Below are positions 8,926 through 17,712 of a stretch of 64,000 nucleotides of DNA, piece after piece (position 1 is the stretch's first letter; the number at the start of each line of letters is the position of its first letter). The notes beneath the pieces were generated by a model that worked only from the letters and a program-made list of their open reading frames with translations, was not told where the DNA came from and ran no database searches. The position numbers and the translations under genes were made by a program. The DNA lies in NCBI RefSeq assembly GCF_003967175.1, contig NZ_AP018553.1, positions 558,001 through 622,000 on the forward strand. Reading direction: 5' to 3'. Source of the DNA: Sulfodiicoccus acidiphilus (lineage in GTDB: Archaea > Thermoproteota > Thermoprotei_A > Sulfolobales > Sulfolobaceae).

Positions 8926-9165
8926 GTTCTATAACTTGTCAGCGAATTATCTCTATTATCTACAGGATAATGAGAATTATTTAAATGTGTGGGGGCGTAA
9001 GTGCCGCTAGAGAACATGAGAGCAGCAATATACGCGATAGTGGTGGGCGCCCTCCTTTTGGGGCTCGTCTTCTCCACCACACCCTTCTTCACGTACCAGG
9101 ACACGAGGTTAGCGAGCGTGACGATAACGGCGGACCCGGCGGGTCCACTATCTTTAGTACCTAAC
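8926..9165 (+). repeat. 240-bp inverted repeat, right arm (pilin promoter and N-terminus)
   Basis: Identical by eye to the minus strand of 6029-6268. It holds the promoter, the untranslated leader and the signal peptide/N-terminal codons of pilin copy 2. Codons 1-49 of copy 3 (15234-15380) match 9016-9162 with a single G-to-T change, so part of this arm exists a third time as a direct repeat 6.2 kb downstream. Confidence 0.9.
8979..8986 (+). promoter_or_regulatory. TATA box of pilin copy 2
   Basis: atttaaat about 30 nt before ATG 9016. It implies a transcription start near 9008, which rules against translation from GTG 9001. Confidence 0.55.
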
Positions 9166-9531
9166 AACGATAATCTAGGGTACAGTGCTCAAAACGACGC
9201 CTATGTGACACTTAATAATAGCGGAGACCTCGCCATAAACCTAAACGACGTACAGACTAATGCGATGTTGAAACTCGATCCAGCCTTCTATGTTGACGAT
9301 AACCTAAACCAGACCGTGACCGTTACCATAACTGTAAGTGGCCCGTATAACGCTAATGGTATGCCAGTATCTAGCACTGCGAAACTGTTGGTTAACGGTT
9401 CCACTACCTTGACTTTCACTCTGAGTCCAAGCGAGCACGAGGTCCCAGTGTATCTGACCTTGACTACCTACGGTACCTCTCCAGGAACCTTCTTGGACTT
9501 CCACATCACTTTCACGGAGACTTACAGCTGA
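9016..9531 (+). CDS. TasA/AbpA-like (DUF1102-type) pilin subunit, copy 2
   Basis: 171-aa filament subunit paralogous to copies 1 and 3. Same signal segment, then SVTITADPAGPLSLVP, the YVTLNNSGDLAINL strand, FYVDDNLNQTVTV, and the C-terminal FTETYS. It is the copy nearest the signal peptidase gene (206 nt downstream, same strand) and therefore the likely main substrate gene. The region encoding FYVDDNLNQ is identical to copy 3 for 31 nt while flanking codons differ, a mosaic pattern suggesting gene conversion. A T-rich stretch at 9568-9590 could end the transcript. Confidence 0.75.
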   Translation: MRAAIYAIVVGALLLGLVFSTTPFFTYQDTRLASVTITADPAGPLSLVPNNDNLGYSAQNDAYVTLNNSGDLAINLNDVQTNAMLKLDPAFYVDDNLNQTVTVTITVSGPYNANGMPVSSTAKLLVNGSTTLTFTLSPSEHEVPVYLTLTTYGTSPGTFLDFHITFTETYS

Positions 9532-9737
9532 AGACAATGGAGACCTACTATCCGTTAAGGCAAATTTTTATATTATTTTAACTAATTTTGATATCTCCCT
9601 TATTAACATAAGATAAGATAACCAAAGGCACGAAATCGTGCGTTCGTTGCTATAGATTCTTTTGCAAAAGATCCTAGACCATATTTCTCCCTCCTCTATC
9701 TATTTTTATATTATGTGTCGGTAAGCTTCGTTTCAAG

Positions 9738-10781
9738 TTGATCCGTCAAACAGTTTACTGTGTAATGTTGGCATTTGGAGTCTCTTTGCTCGTTTCAGGA
9801 ATAGGGAGCGTACTATTCCACTTACCTTACGGTTGGCAAATCGACGCAACTAACTCAATGGAGCCACTGATTTACCCCGGAGACGTAGTTCTGGTACTGC
9901 CTCAGATAGGGAGAGCTTCGATAGGAGAGATCCTGGTCTACTACCAACCTCAAGAGGGCATCTACTACGCTCACGAGGTGATAGGGTACAAAGACGGAGG
10001 TTACATAACTAAGGGGATAAACAACCCGTATCCCGATCCGTGGATCGTAAAGGAGTCGTGGGTCAGAGGTTTCATTCCAACCGTATTTGGGTACCCAATT
10101 AAGATACCCGAGGTCGGTTACACAGTTAAGTTAATCGAGACGACGCTGGGAGAGAAGGGACTGATACTACTCGTAGCAGGCGCCGCTGTATTCTCGGAAG
10201 TTAGGTCTAGGTTATTGGGAGGAGAGGTAAAGATCAGGAGGCCACGCCAGTTATCTAAGAGGCAGTTGTTGGGGGGCTTCTTCCTGGTTGCGTTCGCGGT
10301 GAGTATGGTGGCCCTCTCTCACGGGGTGATTCGGGTCGAAGGTGAATGGAACGTGGTGCACTTCCAAAGTCTAAGAGGGTACACTAACGTCGGACTATCC
10401 TTCTCTCTGGGGACTTTGAGGACGAACTCTACTTACTACTTCGGCGGAAACGTGAGTTCAAAGGTGCCTGCGCTATTCGTTTTCCTGAGTTCTAACCCAG
10501 ATGTACGATTCCTCAACGATCCGTTAGTAGACATGGGGGGTAAGGCGACAGAGAACTTCACTGTCACCACTGGGGGAGTGGGGGAGCAGGGCTCTGTGGT
10601 GACAGAGATGGCCGTTCCCTATGTATTGCCTGCTGGAGCAGCGTTATACGTAGCTAAGGTCAATCCTATTTTCCTCTTAGCATTAGTCTCGTCAGAGGTT
10701 TCCTTCTTCATTACCTTGGTGGTCTGGGGAGTCATGGAATTAACGTCTAGAAGAAATATAGAACCAGCAGTGAGAAGTTAG
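9738..10781 (+). CDS. SipW-like signal peptidase I with C-terminal beta domain
   Basis: 347-aa membrane protease. TM helix at about 5-28, then the catalytic Ser in ATNSMEP (about residue 41) and the archaeal/SipW-type His in AHEVIG (about 79) in place of the bacterial Lys. After the S26 domain come two TM segments (about 135-155 and 175-195), an exported beta-rich region of about 110 residues with NxS/T sites, and a last TM near 315-335. Dedicated S26B peptidases of this kind process TasA/AbpA-type subunits; the neighbouring pilins are the likely substrates (inference). Start TTG 9738; ATG 9762 is an alternative. Confidence 0.8.
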   Translation: MIRQTVYCVMLAFGVSLLVSGIGSVLFHLPYGWQIDATNSMEPLIYPGDVVLVLPQIGRASIGEILVYYQPQEGIYYAHEVIGYKDGGYITKGINNPYPDPWIVKESWVRGFIPTVFGYPIKIPEVGYTVKLIETTLGEKGLILLVAGAAVFSEVRSRLLGGEVKIRRPRQLSKRQLLGGFFLVAFAVSMVALSHGVIRVEGEWNVVHFQSLRGYTNVGLSFSLGTLRTNSTYYFGGNVSSKVPALFVFLSSNPDVRFLNDPLVDMGGKATENFTVTTGGVGEQGSVVTEMAVPYVLPAGAALYVAKVNPIFLLALVSSEVSFFITLVVWGVMELTSRRNIEPAVRS

Positions 10782-10861
10782 AGAAGTTCGGCCTAAACGA
10801 CCAAGATTTTATATAATTTTTTTCCATAAGACTATATAATTTAGGCACATAATCATAGCAC

Positions 10862-12349
10862 ATGAAACGGGAAAGGAGAGACGCCTCGAAGAACGTGAAC
10901 AGGAGAAATTTGAAATTAGGTGTGAGGAGAGAAGTTAGGGTTGGAGCGACGATCTTGCTGGTACTCGGTCTTCTTTTGATAGGCGGACTAGTAATTTATC
11001 CGTCGCTGAGTTACACCCCGAGGACTTATCAGGTGGAAGATGGATATAGGACCATAGCGTACGCTCAACTCAGCAGCCAAGCGATAGTTTACCCCAACCA
11101 TATATATAACACCACAAGACTCGTGAGTGGTTACACTGCGAACGAGACACCTGCTTTCAGTCTCGGTCTCGAGACGTGGGCAACTCTGAAACCGAATTTA
11201 CTTTACACCTCACTCACCCTCTATAACTCGTCCTTGTATTTCACCAAGATCGTTGACTTACTCTACGTGAGCTTAGTTTTGGGAAACCGAACTGTGAACG
11301 GTAATTACACAGTATCCTTAGTCGCGCCAGGTTACTACCAGAAGAGCCTCTACACCGTCAGAGACAGCCCGGTAGTGGTCCCGTTAAACCTCAGTTACAT
11401 TCTAAACGTTTCAGAGAAAATAAACTCACAACTTGGAATATCCCCTCCCCTACAGGTGCGGATCGCATCTAACGTTACAGCACTTAACTACACTCTGGAA
11501 CCGGTTGTAACGGTGAACATAGGGGACAGCGTCACCACAGTCTACCTCGCCAATTCCACCGCCTTCCGGCAAATCAAGATACCCAACTACGAGTACATAA
11601 CTAGCAACGACTACAATCAGTACTTCGAGGCACTCCTCAAGGTTTTGTTATTGAACGTCAGCGAGTCGCTCGGCCAGGCCAAGATGGTAAACTACAGTGT
11701 GTTCATAGTGACCCCCCAGTTCGTTAAGCTCGTAGAGAGGGGTGAGAACCTGGGCCAGTGGACTGCGATACCTCTCAATATGACTGAAATAAACAACTTC
11801 TCAGAGACCCTCAACAAGGAAGTCGGAACTTACTACTTCCCTCCAGACTTAAGGATAGATGTTAGTTTCGACGGACCTAGATTAGATCCTGTGATATACG
11901 TAAATTACACCAACGGTCTGGTCCAAGCTACAATATCTAACAACTCCATATCTGAACCGATCTACATCACTCAGACGACCCCGAGGCCCAACCCTGTACC
12001 AAGTATAGGGGCCGAATCTGCCCTCGGCATTGCCCTAGGCTTCGTAGCCCTCGGAACGTTCACTAAAGTGGAACCTCTGGACATTCGGGAGGTAAAAAGA
12101 TTTAGCTCGAAGTACAGGAAATTGATCGTAGACGCCAAGAGCCCACCTGACGTCAAATCTGCCGTTGAGCTAGGAAGCCCAGAGGATCTGGCGAAGTACG
12201 CTATGCTAACTGGGAGACCAATGGTCATGCTGCGAAGGAACGGAGGGGTAGAACTGTGGTTCAAAGATCAGGACGTGGCTTACGTCTACAAGTTCAGGAA
12301 TGGTCGGGAAGGTGATGGTCAAGCAATACCCGCTTCAAATACGTCTTAA
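10862..12349 (+). CDS. DUF5305-type membrane protein of the pilus locus
   Basis: 495-aa protein with an N-terminal TM helix (about 29-48), a ~330-residue exported beta-rich domain with more than a dozen NxS/T sequons, a second TM (about 378-397) and an ~85-residue cytoplasmic tail. Architecture and position right after the signal peptidase match archaeal DUF5305 proteins, which recur beside S26B peptidases and TasA/AbpA-like subunits. A role as assembly platform or anchor of the filament is plausible but untested. An AT-rich stretch at 10808-10845, upstream of ATG 10862, may give it its own promoter. Confidence 0.7.
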   Translation: MKRERRDASKNVNRRNLKLGVRREVRVGATILLVLGLLLIGGLVIYPSLSYTPRTYQVEDGYRTIAYAQLSSQAIVYPNHIYNTTRLVSGYTANETPAFSLGLETWATLKPNLLYTSLTLYNSSLYFTKIVDLLYVSLVLGNRTVNGNYTVSLVAPGYYQKSLYTVRDSPVVVPLNLSYILNVSEKINSQLGISPPLQVRIASNVTALNYTLEPVVTVNIGDSVTTVYLANSTAFRQIKIPNYEYITSNDYNQYFEALLKVLLLNVSESLGQAKMVNYSVFIVTPQFVKLVERGENLGQWTAIPLNMTEINNFSETLNKEVGTYYFPPDLRIDVSFDGPRLDPVIYVNYTNGLVQATISNNSISEPIYITQTTPRPNPVPSIGAESALGIALGFVALGTFTKVEPLDIREVKRFSSKYRKLIVDAKSPPDVKSAVELGSPEDLAKYAMLTGRPMVMLRRNGGVELWFKDQDVAYVYKFRNGREGDGQAIPASNTS

Positions 12350-12430
12350 AACCTTCACATTTTAAGTTCGAGAAAACTGGTTTGATAAGGCCCACAGTCC
12401 CACTTTCTAGGACTTACGGCCTCTGTAGGA

Positions 12431-12718
12431 GTGTAAACTACTACGCCCTCGCGGACGGGGCGTCCTAGCGGTGAGTCCTGCTTCTCGGAGCGATATCGAT
12501 CTCCTTCCGTAGCGGAGGTTCCGGGGAACCGTCCTGTGAACAGTACGGAAGGGGGGTCACGGAGGGTTTCCTCTCCACGGGCGTGAGTTCCCCCAGCCCC
12601 GAGGGTGCCCAGCCCTCATGACCAAGTTTTTGGTAACTACAAAAACGTTTCTATGAAGGGGCTAGCCGTCCCCATCCTTATGGACGGGGACCCCCCTTAA
12701 TCTCCAATTTTTGTTAAA
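12431..12718 (-). mobile_element. tnpB-less IS200/IS605-type element (copy B)
   Basis: About 288 bp, no open frame. The right end is at the low coordinate with an imperfect hairpin around ctcgcggacggggc. The core 12550-12608 (ggaaggggggtcacgg...agggtgc) differs from the element at 41949 at only about two of 59 positions. The left end is at about 12645-12718 with the gtccccat...ggggac hairpin. In IS1341-type elements this 3' region overlaps the omega-RNA guide scaffold, so a tnpB-less copy retaining it is notable. Mobilisation would need TnpA from elsewhere. Confidence 0.7.
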
Positions 12719-13289
12719 CGTCCTTGAAAGGTCTTTTCAGCTACGTTGCCACTCTAACTCTATATGAGGAACTGAAGGAGGACATAAACATAGTCGTTTC
12801 ACATGGGATTTCTAAGTGTTCAACTGTATGTACCCCAGAGATTCTCGAGCCCCCGACGGGTCGTCTCCAGACAAGCCGACTGAGACCACCCTAGAATCCT
12901 CGGTGAGGAAGGTGAATCTTAAGAGGTAAAGGAGGTTCAGATCTAGAGGCCCCACTACGTTCGTTTAGCTTCCCCGAACTATTTAGAAAATCCGAATAGA
13001 CCGCTCCTCTATAAGGTATTTTGATCCATCTAGTGAAGTAGAAATCTATCATATTACTAAAGATTCCGAGCATAGTTCTAAAGATTCTGAGACTGTAAAT
13101 AAACCTTACTAAACCTCACAATAGGCTATGAGGGAATGAAGCCAAATCCTCGACTTGTCCAGACACGAAATATTGGTCTCGAAGAACGTAAAAATACTCA
13201 AACTTTTAGCTAACACCTAATGTATTATTAGGGGTTATCTGCATAAAGCTTCTTTCTATATTTATATGCTACCTCAATGAGTAGTAATC
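12719..13289. other. Intergenic stretch with promoter of the wHTH gene
   Basis: No supported gene. A short frame at about 12759-12895 (YEELKEDINIVVSHG) may be a relic of something lost. The TATA-like tatatttatatg at 13257-13268 lies about 26 nt before ATG 13290 and fits leaderless transcription of the next gene. Confidence 0.35.
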
Positions 13290-13583
13290 ATGGGAAGAAG
13301 AAATCGAGACGAATTCGAAATCATGGGAGATATAATCTTCTGTTGCCAAGAAGGTAGCAAGAAGACGAGGATAATGTATTCTGCTAACTTAAGTTACCAA
13401 CTGGTGAGGAAGTACTTGTCCAAGATGTTGGAGAGAGGTTACTTGACAAAGAAGGAGGACATCTACTACGTTACGGAAAGAGGGAAAATTTTAATGGCTA
13501 AGGTAAAGAGATATAGGGTACTGAAGGAGGAGTACCTCAATTTATATGAGGAACTTAAGAGTAACCATTCAAGACTTCACTAG
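13290..13583 (+). CDS. Winged-helix DNA-binding protein (HTH_45/Sso10a-like)
   Basis: 97-aa protein. Residues 8-70 form a winged helix of the archaeal HTH_45 type: an N-terminal RRNRDEFEIMGDI helix, the hallmark GSKKTRIMYSANLSY recognition segment, then YYVTERGKILM in the wing. The C-terminal ~25 residues are a predicted coiled-coil dimerisation helix, as in Sso10a. Leaderless ATG start. It is isolated in a gene-poor zone between the DUF5305 gene and pilin copy 3, so control of the filament genes is an attractive but untested guess. Confidence 0.75.
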   Translation: MGRRNRDEFEIMGDIIFCCQEGSKKTRIMYSANLSYQLVRKYLSKMLERGYLTKKEDIYYVTERGKILMAKVKRYRVLKEEYLNLYEELKSNHSRLH

Positions 13584-14331
13584 ATCCTGTGGATGTGCTC
13601 TATGAGAACCCGCTTGTACTATTCTACGTGGCTTAGTGCTTTGGGGGACCATATCTGTTGTCTAGTCTTACAACTATTCAAGTTAAGAAGTCTTAAGGTG
13701 CAGATTAATAACTGGCAAATCAAAGCCAAGAACCTAAACAGACACAATGTCCATCGGGAGAAGGTCGGTATTAGGGATGAGGAAGAAGCTTCCCACTTCT
13801 AACAGTCACCTCTCCTCCAAAATGCAAAGGATCCTTCCGCGATCTGGGAGTCTCCGCCACCCACCTAGACCACATCGACGTCCCACAGAACTACGAGTTC
13901 GCCTTGAAGCCGTTCTCTTAGCGTATGTCGGTGAAGAACCTAGAGTTGAAGGGATAGGAATACTTGACGTAAAGTGATATGAGGTTATTAGATGCAGCTG
14001 CTCTAACTACTACACCTTCCACAACTTGGAGACAGGAGGTCCTCCTGGGTTGTCGCTAACCTTCCACTAGCTAATGAACCTACCCCACCTCCACGGATGG
14101 AGCTTTCTGCTTAACGACCCACCTTACCAAGGGTAGAGGAATCCGCAGGAGAGGCCGTCCCGGCCTAGATCCTCCAAGTCCGATCTGATGGTGACCGCTA
14201 AGAGCCTTTGGATGGTGTGGAGGCGTTCTCCACGAGCTCCCGCTTCGTGGCGTCTCGGCGATGCAGGGTGGTCGATACCCCCGCTGACAAGTACCTCAGT
14301 AAATTTCTTGAGGTTGGACTTAAAGATAAGG

Positions 14332-14391
14332 GGTAACTCCGTCCCCACCCTCACGAATGGTCTTCCGCCCCCTCAACTTCCCTTAAGAGTA
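14332..14391 (-). repeat. Solitary left end of IS200/IS605-type element (copy C)
   Basis: The segment ending in tcttccgccccctcaac and ttaag matches the left-end block of the elements at 39992-40304 and 41949-42246, including the conserved tccccaccctcacg. The matching right end cannot be located with confidence, so only the end is called. Confidence 0.55.
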
Positions 14392-15194
14392 AATTCCTCA
14401 CCCATCCTCAAAGGTGTTCTGAACGTCTCAAGGAAGGCTAAGGGAGGCGAGAGGACAACGTGTTAGAGAAACTGCTGTGGTTCGTCGTAGACCTCAACCA
14501 AATAGCTTCCTACAGGAGTGTAATTCCAGAGTCCTCAACCAACTCTCCTCTTCAAGGTGAGAAGGCCGGAATACATTTAGACCGAGCTGAAAGGATTGGT
14601 TTTGGCTGGATTTCACTAACCGAAAAGAATTTCAAACTGATATATATTTAAAAATATGGATATACTTACTCTAACGAAAGTTCCCTTCATCCACCTCCTG
14701 CTCAGGTTCAATGGATAGGAGAAAGCGGGAGTCTGATTTATAAGGTAAGGGGCCTTTATAACACGTGAAAAGCCTGTCCTCTTACGGTTGAAGCAGTGGT
14801 TTAAATTATGGAGGATCATTTTCTGTAAAGTTTCGGTAAAGTTAAGGAGTTATAATCCATAATTGGATGTAGTGAGGAACTTTCAAATCTCTCTTTCCGA
14901 GGGAACTCCACTGATGAAGTTCCTTCATCGATTCTTGAAACATCCAACTACAGATATTCAGCTTCTGACCTACAGGGACCAAACGAAGGAACAAGGCTAT
15001 AATTAAGAGCCTGACCTGTGACCTATGAACCTTCCGGATCCCTTAACGTGGGGAGGGCGTCAACGAAATTTCAAATTACTATTATGGAATACACGTCGTA
15101 TAGAAAATCTATGGAGCCCTTCATAAATGCCTTTTTAGAAGTCTTTCAGAAATGGCCATATCATTATTCTATGTTATTTCACTGATAACGAGAA

Positions 15195-15203
15195 TAACTT
15201 ATA
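15195..15203 (+). promoter_or_regulatory. TATA box of pilin copy 3
   Basis: acttataac centred about 34 nt upstream of ATG 15234. Its sequence and surroundings differ from the duplicated promoter of copies 1 and 2, so copy 3 may be expressed under different conditions. Confidence 0.5.
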
Positions 15204-15233
15204 ACCACGAGGGTTATTCTAGTTCTAGGGAAA

Positions 15234-15788
15234 ATGAGAGCAGCAATATACGCGATAGTGGTGGGCGCCCTCCTTTTGGGGCTCGTCTTCTCCACCACAC
15301 CCTTCTTCACGTACCAGGACACGAGGTTAGCGAGCGTGACGATAACGGCGGACCCGTCGGGTCCACTATCTTTAGTACCTGTACATAATATGTTAGGATA
15401 CGTCGGCGACCCTCCTCCACCACCACCTCCTCCTCCACCACCTCCTCCACCACCTCCCCCATCAGTTCCAGGACAACCATATGTATACTTAAACAGTAGT
15501 GGAGATCTAACAATAAACCTAAGAAACGTTCAAAGCAATGCGATGTTGGAGCTTACTCCAGCCTTCTATGTTGACGATAACCTAAACCAGAGTGTCACTG
15601 TTACTGTTAACGTGGTGCAGGTAACCTCTACTCCAGCAAAACTCCTACTCAACGGAACTACTTCAATGACTTTCACTCTGAGTCCTAGCGAGGGTGAGGT
15701 TCCAATATATCTCACGTTATTAACATACGGCACTACACCTGGTCAAACGCCACAGTTCAGAATCACTTTCACTGAAGTATACTCTTAG
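15234..15788 (+). CDS. TasA/AbpA-like pilin subunit with polyproline insert, copy 3
   Basis: 184-aa paralogue of copies 1 and 2. The first 147 nt match copy 2 with one change (Ala to Ser in the ADPAGPL motif), while the 5' flank is unrelated and lacks the GTG codon, supporting the shared ATG as true start. After the shared N-terminus comes GD, 17 prolines, then SVPGQPYVYLNSSGDLTINL and the common FYVDDNLNQ segment, ending FTEVYS. The Pro-rich loop replaces 0-10 residues at the same position in the other copies and should form a rigid exposed spacer. It is about 3 kb from the DUF5305 gene, same strand. Confidence 0.75.
   Translation: MRAAIYAIVVGALLLGLVFSTTPFFTYQDTRLASVTITADPSGPLSLVPVHNMLGYVGDPPPPPPPPPPPPPPPPPSVPGQPYVYLNSSGDLTINLRNVQSNAMLELTPAFYVDDNLNQSVTVTVNVVQVTSTPAKLLLNGTTSMTFTLSPSEGEVPIYLTLLTYGTTPGQTPQFRITFTEVYS
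15411..15461 (+). repeat. Proline-codon microsatellite (17 codons)
   Basis: 17 consecutive CCN codons (mixed CCT/CCA, one CCC) with internal cctcctccacca periodicity. Such a tract can change length by slippage or unequal exchange in units of three without breaking the frame. Confidence 0.85.
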
Positions 15789-15872
15789 AAGTATACTATA
15801 AACTCTCGAAGTTGAAGTTATAATTTTTTAAAAATTTCGTTCTTCTATGACACTTTTTATTGTTAGTTCCCT

Positions 15873-17711
15873 TTATTTATTGCCACCTAGTTCTTGTGAT
15901 GGGGAGCAGGTGGTTTTTCTTGATACGTAGATCAGGACCGCGAGTAAGACCCCATCCGAAGCCAAAGAAATACCTATCTGCCCTTCTGCGGTTGTTGCTA
16001 GGGACCCTAACACGGAACTCCATAGGACAGTGAGGACGAAAGGCGATAGAACACACGCCGGACACACTGCGAGGGAACCCAACGCCAGAGACGGAATCAC
16101 TCTCTTTCTTCCCGCTCTTAGAGCCGTCGAAAGCAGGGCAGCGCTTAACAGACTAACACCTATTAGTTGGAGTAGTTGGAGGGGGTAAAGGAAAACCCCG
16201 ATTACTCCAGGAAGATATAAATTCACCCAAGGGGCCATCATAGGAGCTCCATACGTTCCTATAGTGATAAAGGAGTAGGGATACCCGGAAGCCTCTAAGT
16301 GTATTGCACCACCTAGTACTGCATAGAGGATTGAGAGAGGAAGCGCTAGAAGCAGGTCCTTTCGTCTCAACTTCAGACGTCTCTTCCTTAGTTCAGTTAG
16401 GATGCCGTAACCTATGGCAATAGCTCCAGCTGCAGCGGTAGAGGTGGAGGTCAAAGTCATGATTGTGAGGAAAGTTGAATCGTACCCATTGTAGTCAATG
16501 AAGTACTCACTGTGAGTGAGGAAGAAGATCACTTGGCTCACTACCGCCACCAAACCCAGACCTATCCAAGTGGCTCCTCCCCTCCCGGTGGAAGAGGAGG
16601 GTGGTAGTCTGAGTGTTCTGACCTCTGCCATGTTGTCCCTTATGTACTGCAGTAACCCTATTCCCGCACCCCAAGCGATAGGGGTTCCTATTATCCAAGC
16701 CGATATCCAGAACTCCACTAGCTCTCCGGTAGGAAAGCTGAAGAAACCAACGGGAGAGCCTAACACCAACGAAATAGGTCCAGGCATTATCAGGGACCAA
16801 GCTATCACGTGAAGCAGTCCTAGCTGGGCCCACCTTCTCATGGACGAGTAACCCAGGTAGCCCAGTAAACCTACTGACACTCCTGCGAGGTCTAAGAGAG
16901 GCCCCACGTAGAGTCGAGGGAAAAGGGCTAACGTGAGAGACCCTAACAAGATGGACGCAAGTAACCCCCACCTCCAAGTCCTTCCCAATAAGGCCCCGAT
17001 CGTGCCTCCTAGAGCGACGCTTGTGGCTAACCTCACTAGTGAGAGTGGAAAGCCTTCTGGCAAGGCCAATAGGGCCAGGGACAACCCGACCAGTCCCCCC
17101 AGCTGGAAGGCATGCCTATGTAGGGAAAGGAAGTGGAGGGGCTTCCCTCCACCTATCTCCTCGTAAAGGACTACGGTAGACGCCGAAAGCAGCATCGTAG
17201 CGAGAGCCACTAGCCCCTCGTCCAGTGAAGTCATGAACGCGATAGAGCCCAAGAAGGGTAGGTTGGAGGCCACGGACCCAATTATCCCAGTGAATAGCTC
17301 GCACGAGCAAGACAAGGAAGTAGCGAGTACACCCAAGGACGCCGCCAGTCCCACCTTAGCTCCCTTCCTTATTATGGCGAAGTAAATTACGTAGAGCGTC
17401 ACGTTCGTGGCCACTAGGAAAGACAAGAGGAACGAAATACCTATTGAGAGTGGTGTCATGGCCCAGTCGAAGTAGGGGGAGGTGAGGGAAAGGAAGGGGC
17501 CCCAGAGCGGGAAAGGCATCTGCGAGGGTGGAACCGGAGGAGAGGTGTCCACGACTAGACTTACTCCAGCTGGGAACCGAATGTGGGTGAACAGTAGTAA
17601 TCTATCCGCCCACTGGAAGAAAAGGAAGTATATAGCGAACACTAAAGCAAATATCCCCTTGAACTCACGGGAGGACGAAAAAATGTGCAGTGCGTCCTCC
17701 AACCCGTCCAC
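15873..17711 (-). CDS. Polytopic membrane protein of the oxidase cluster with paired Cys motifs
   Basis: 612-aa protein with roughly 14-16 hydrophobic segments; no family recognised with certainty. Two analogous segments carry close Cys pairs at the membrane: SLSCSCELFTGIIGSV near 130-146 in the first half and AVCPACVLSPF near 553-563 in the second. Both are followed by a small-residue-rich helix and then a leucine-rich helix, suggesting an internal duplication with a metal or redox site. GTG start at 17711, immediately after the stop of the 51-aa gene, so it is translated as the last gene of the minus-strand oxidase operon. A quinone, metal or assembly role is possible. Confidence 0.6.
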   Translation of the reverse strand: MDGLEDALHIFSSSREFKGIFALVFAIYFLFFQWADRLLLFTHIRFPAGVSLVVDTSPPVPPSQMPFPLWGPFLSLTSPYFDWAMTPLSIGISFLLSFLVATNVTLYVIYFAIIRKGAKVGLAASLGVLATSLSCSCELFTGIIGSVASNLPFLGSIAFMTSLDEGLVALATMLLSASTVVLYEEIGGGKPLHFLSLHRHAFQLGGLVGLSLALLALPEGFPLSLVRLATSVALGGTIGALLGRTWRWGLLASILLGSLTLALFPRLYVGPLLDLAGVSVGLLGYLGYSSMRRWAQLGLLHVIAWSLIMPGPISLVLGSPVGFFSFPTGELVEFWISAWIIGTPIAWGAGIGLLQYIRDNMAEVRTLRLPPSSSTGRGGATWIGLGLVAVVSQVIFFLTHSEYFIDYNGYDSTFLTIMTLTSTSTAAAGAIAIGYGILTELRKRRLKLRRKDLLLALPLSILYAVLGGAIHLEASGYPYSFITIGTYGAPMMAPWVNLYLPGVIGVFLYPLQLLQLIGVSLLSAALLSTALRAGRKRVIPSLALGSLAVCPACVLSPFVLTVLWSSVLGSLATTAEGQIGISLASDGVLLAVLIYVSRKTTCSPSQELGGNK

Positions 17712-17712
17712 C

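Larger units (their letters stand above)
13584..15233. other. 1.65-kb gene-poor region
   Basis: Apart from the solitary transposon end at 14332-14391, no supported gene was found on either strand. Fragments with protein-like composition (for example around 14460-14520 and 14895-15000) are interrupted by stops and lack starts, so decayed genes are likely. At 15195-15203 an acttataac box sits about 30 nt before pilin copy 3. Confidence 0.4.

Noticed and set aside
9001-9015. GTG start for pilin copy 2 (and GTG 6193 for copy 1)
   Set aside because: The TATA position predicts transcription starting downstream of the GTG, and copy 3 lacks it.
14120-14466. Overlapping 76-92-aa frames on both strands
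   Set aside because: They run through the solitary transposon end and have no start signals or motifs.
15307-15513. Acidic valine-rich minus-strand frame
   Set aside because: It is the antisense of the proline-codon tract.
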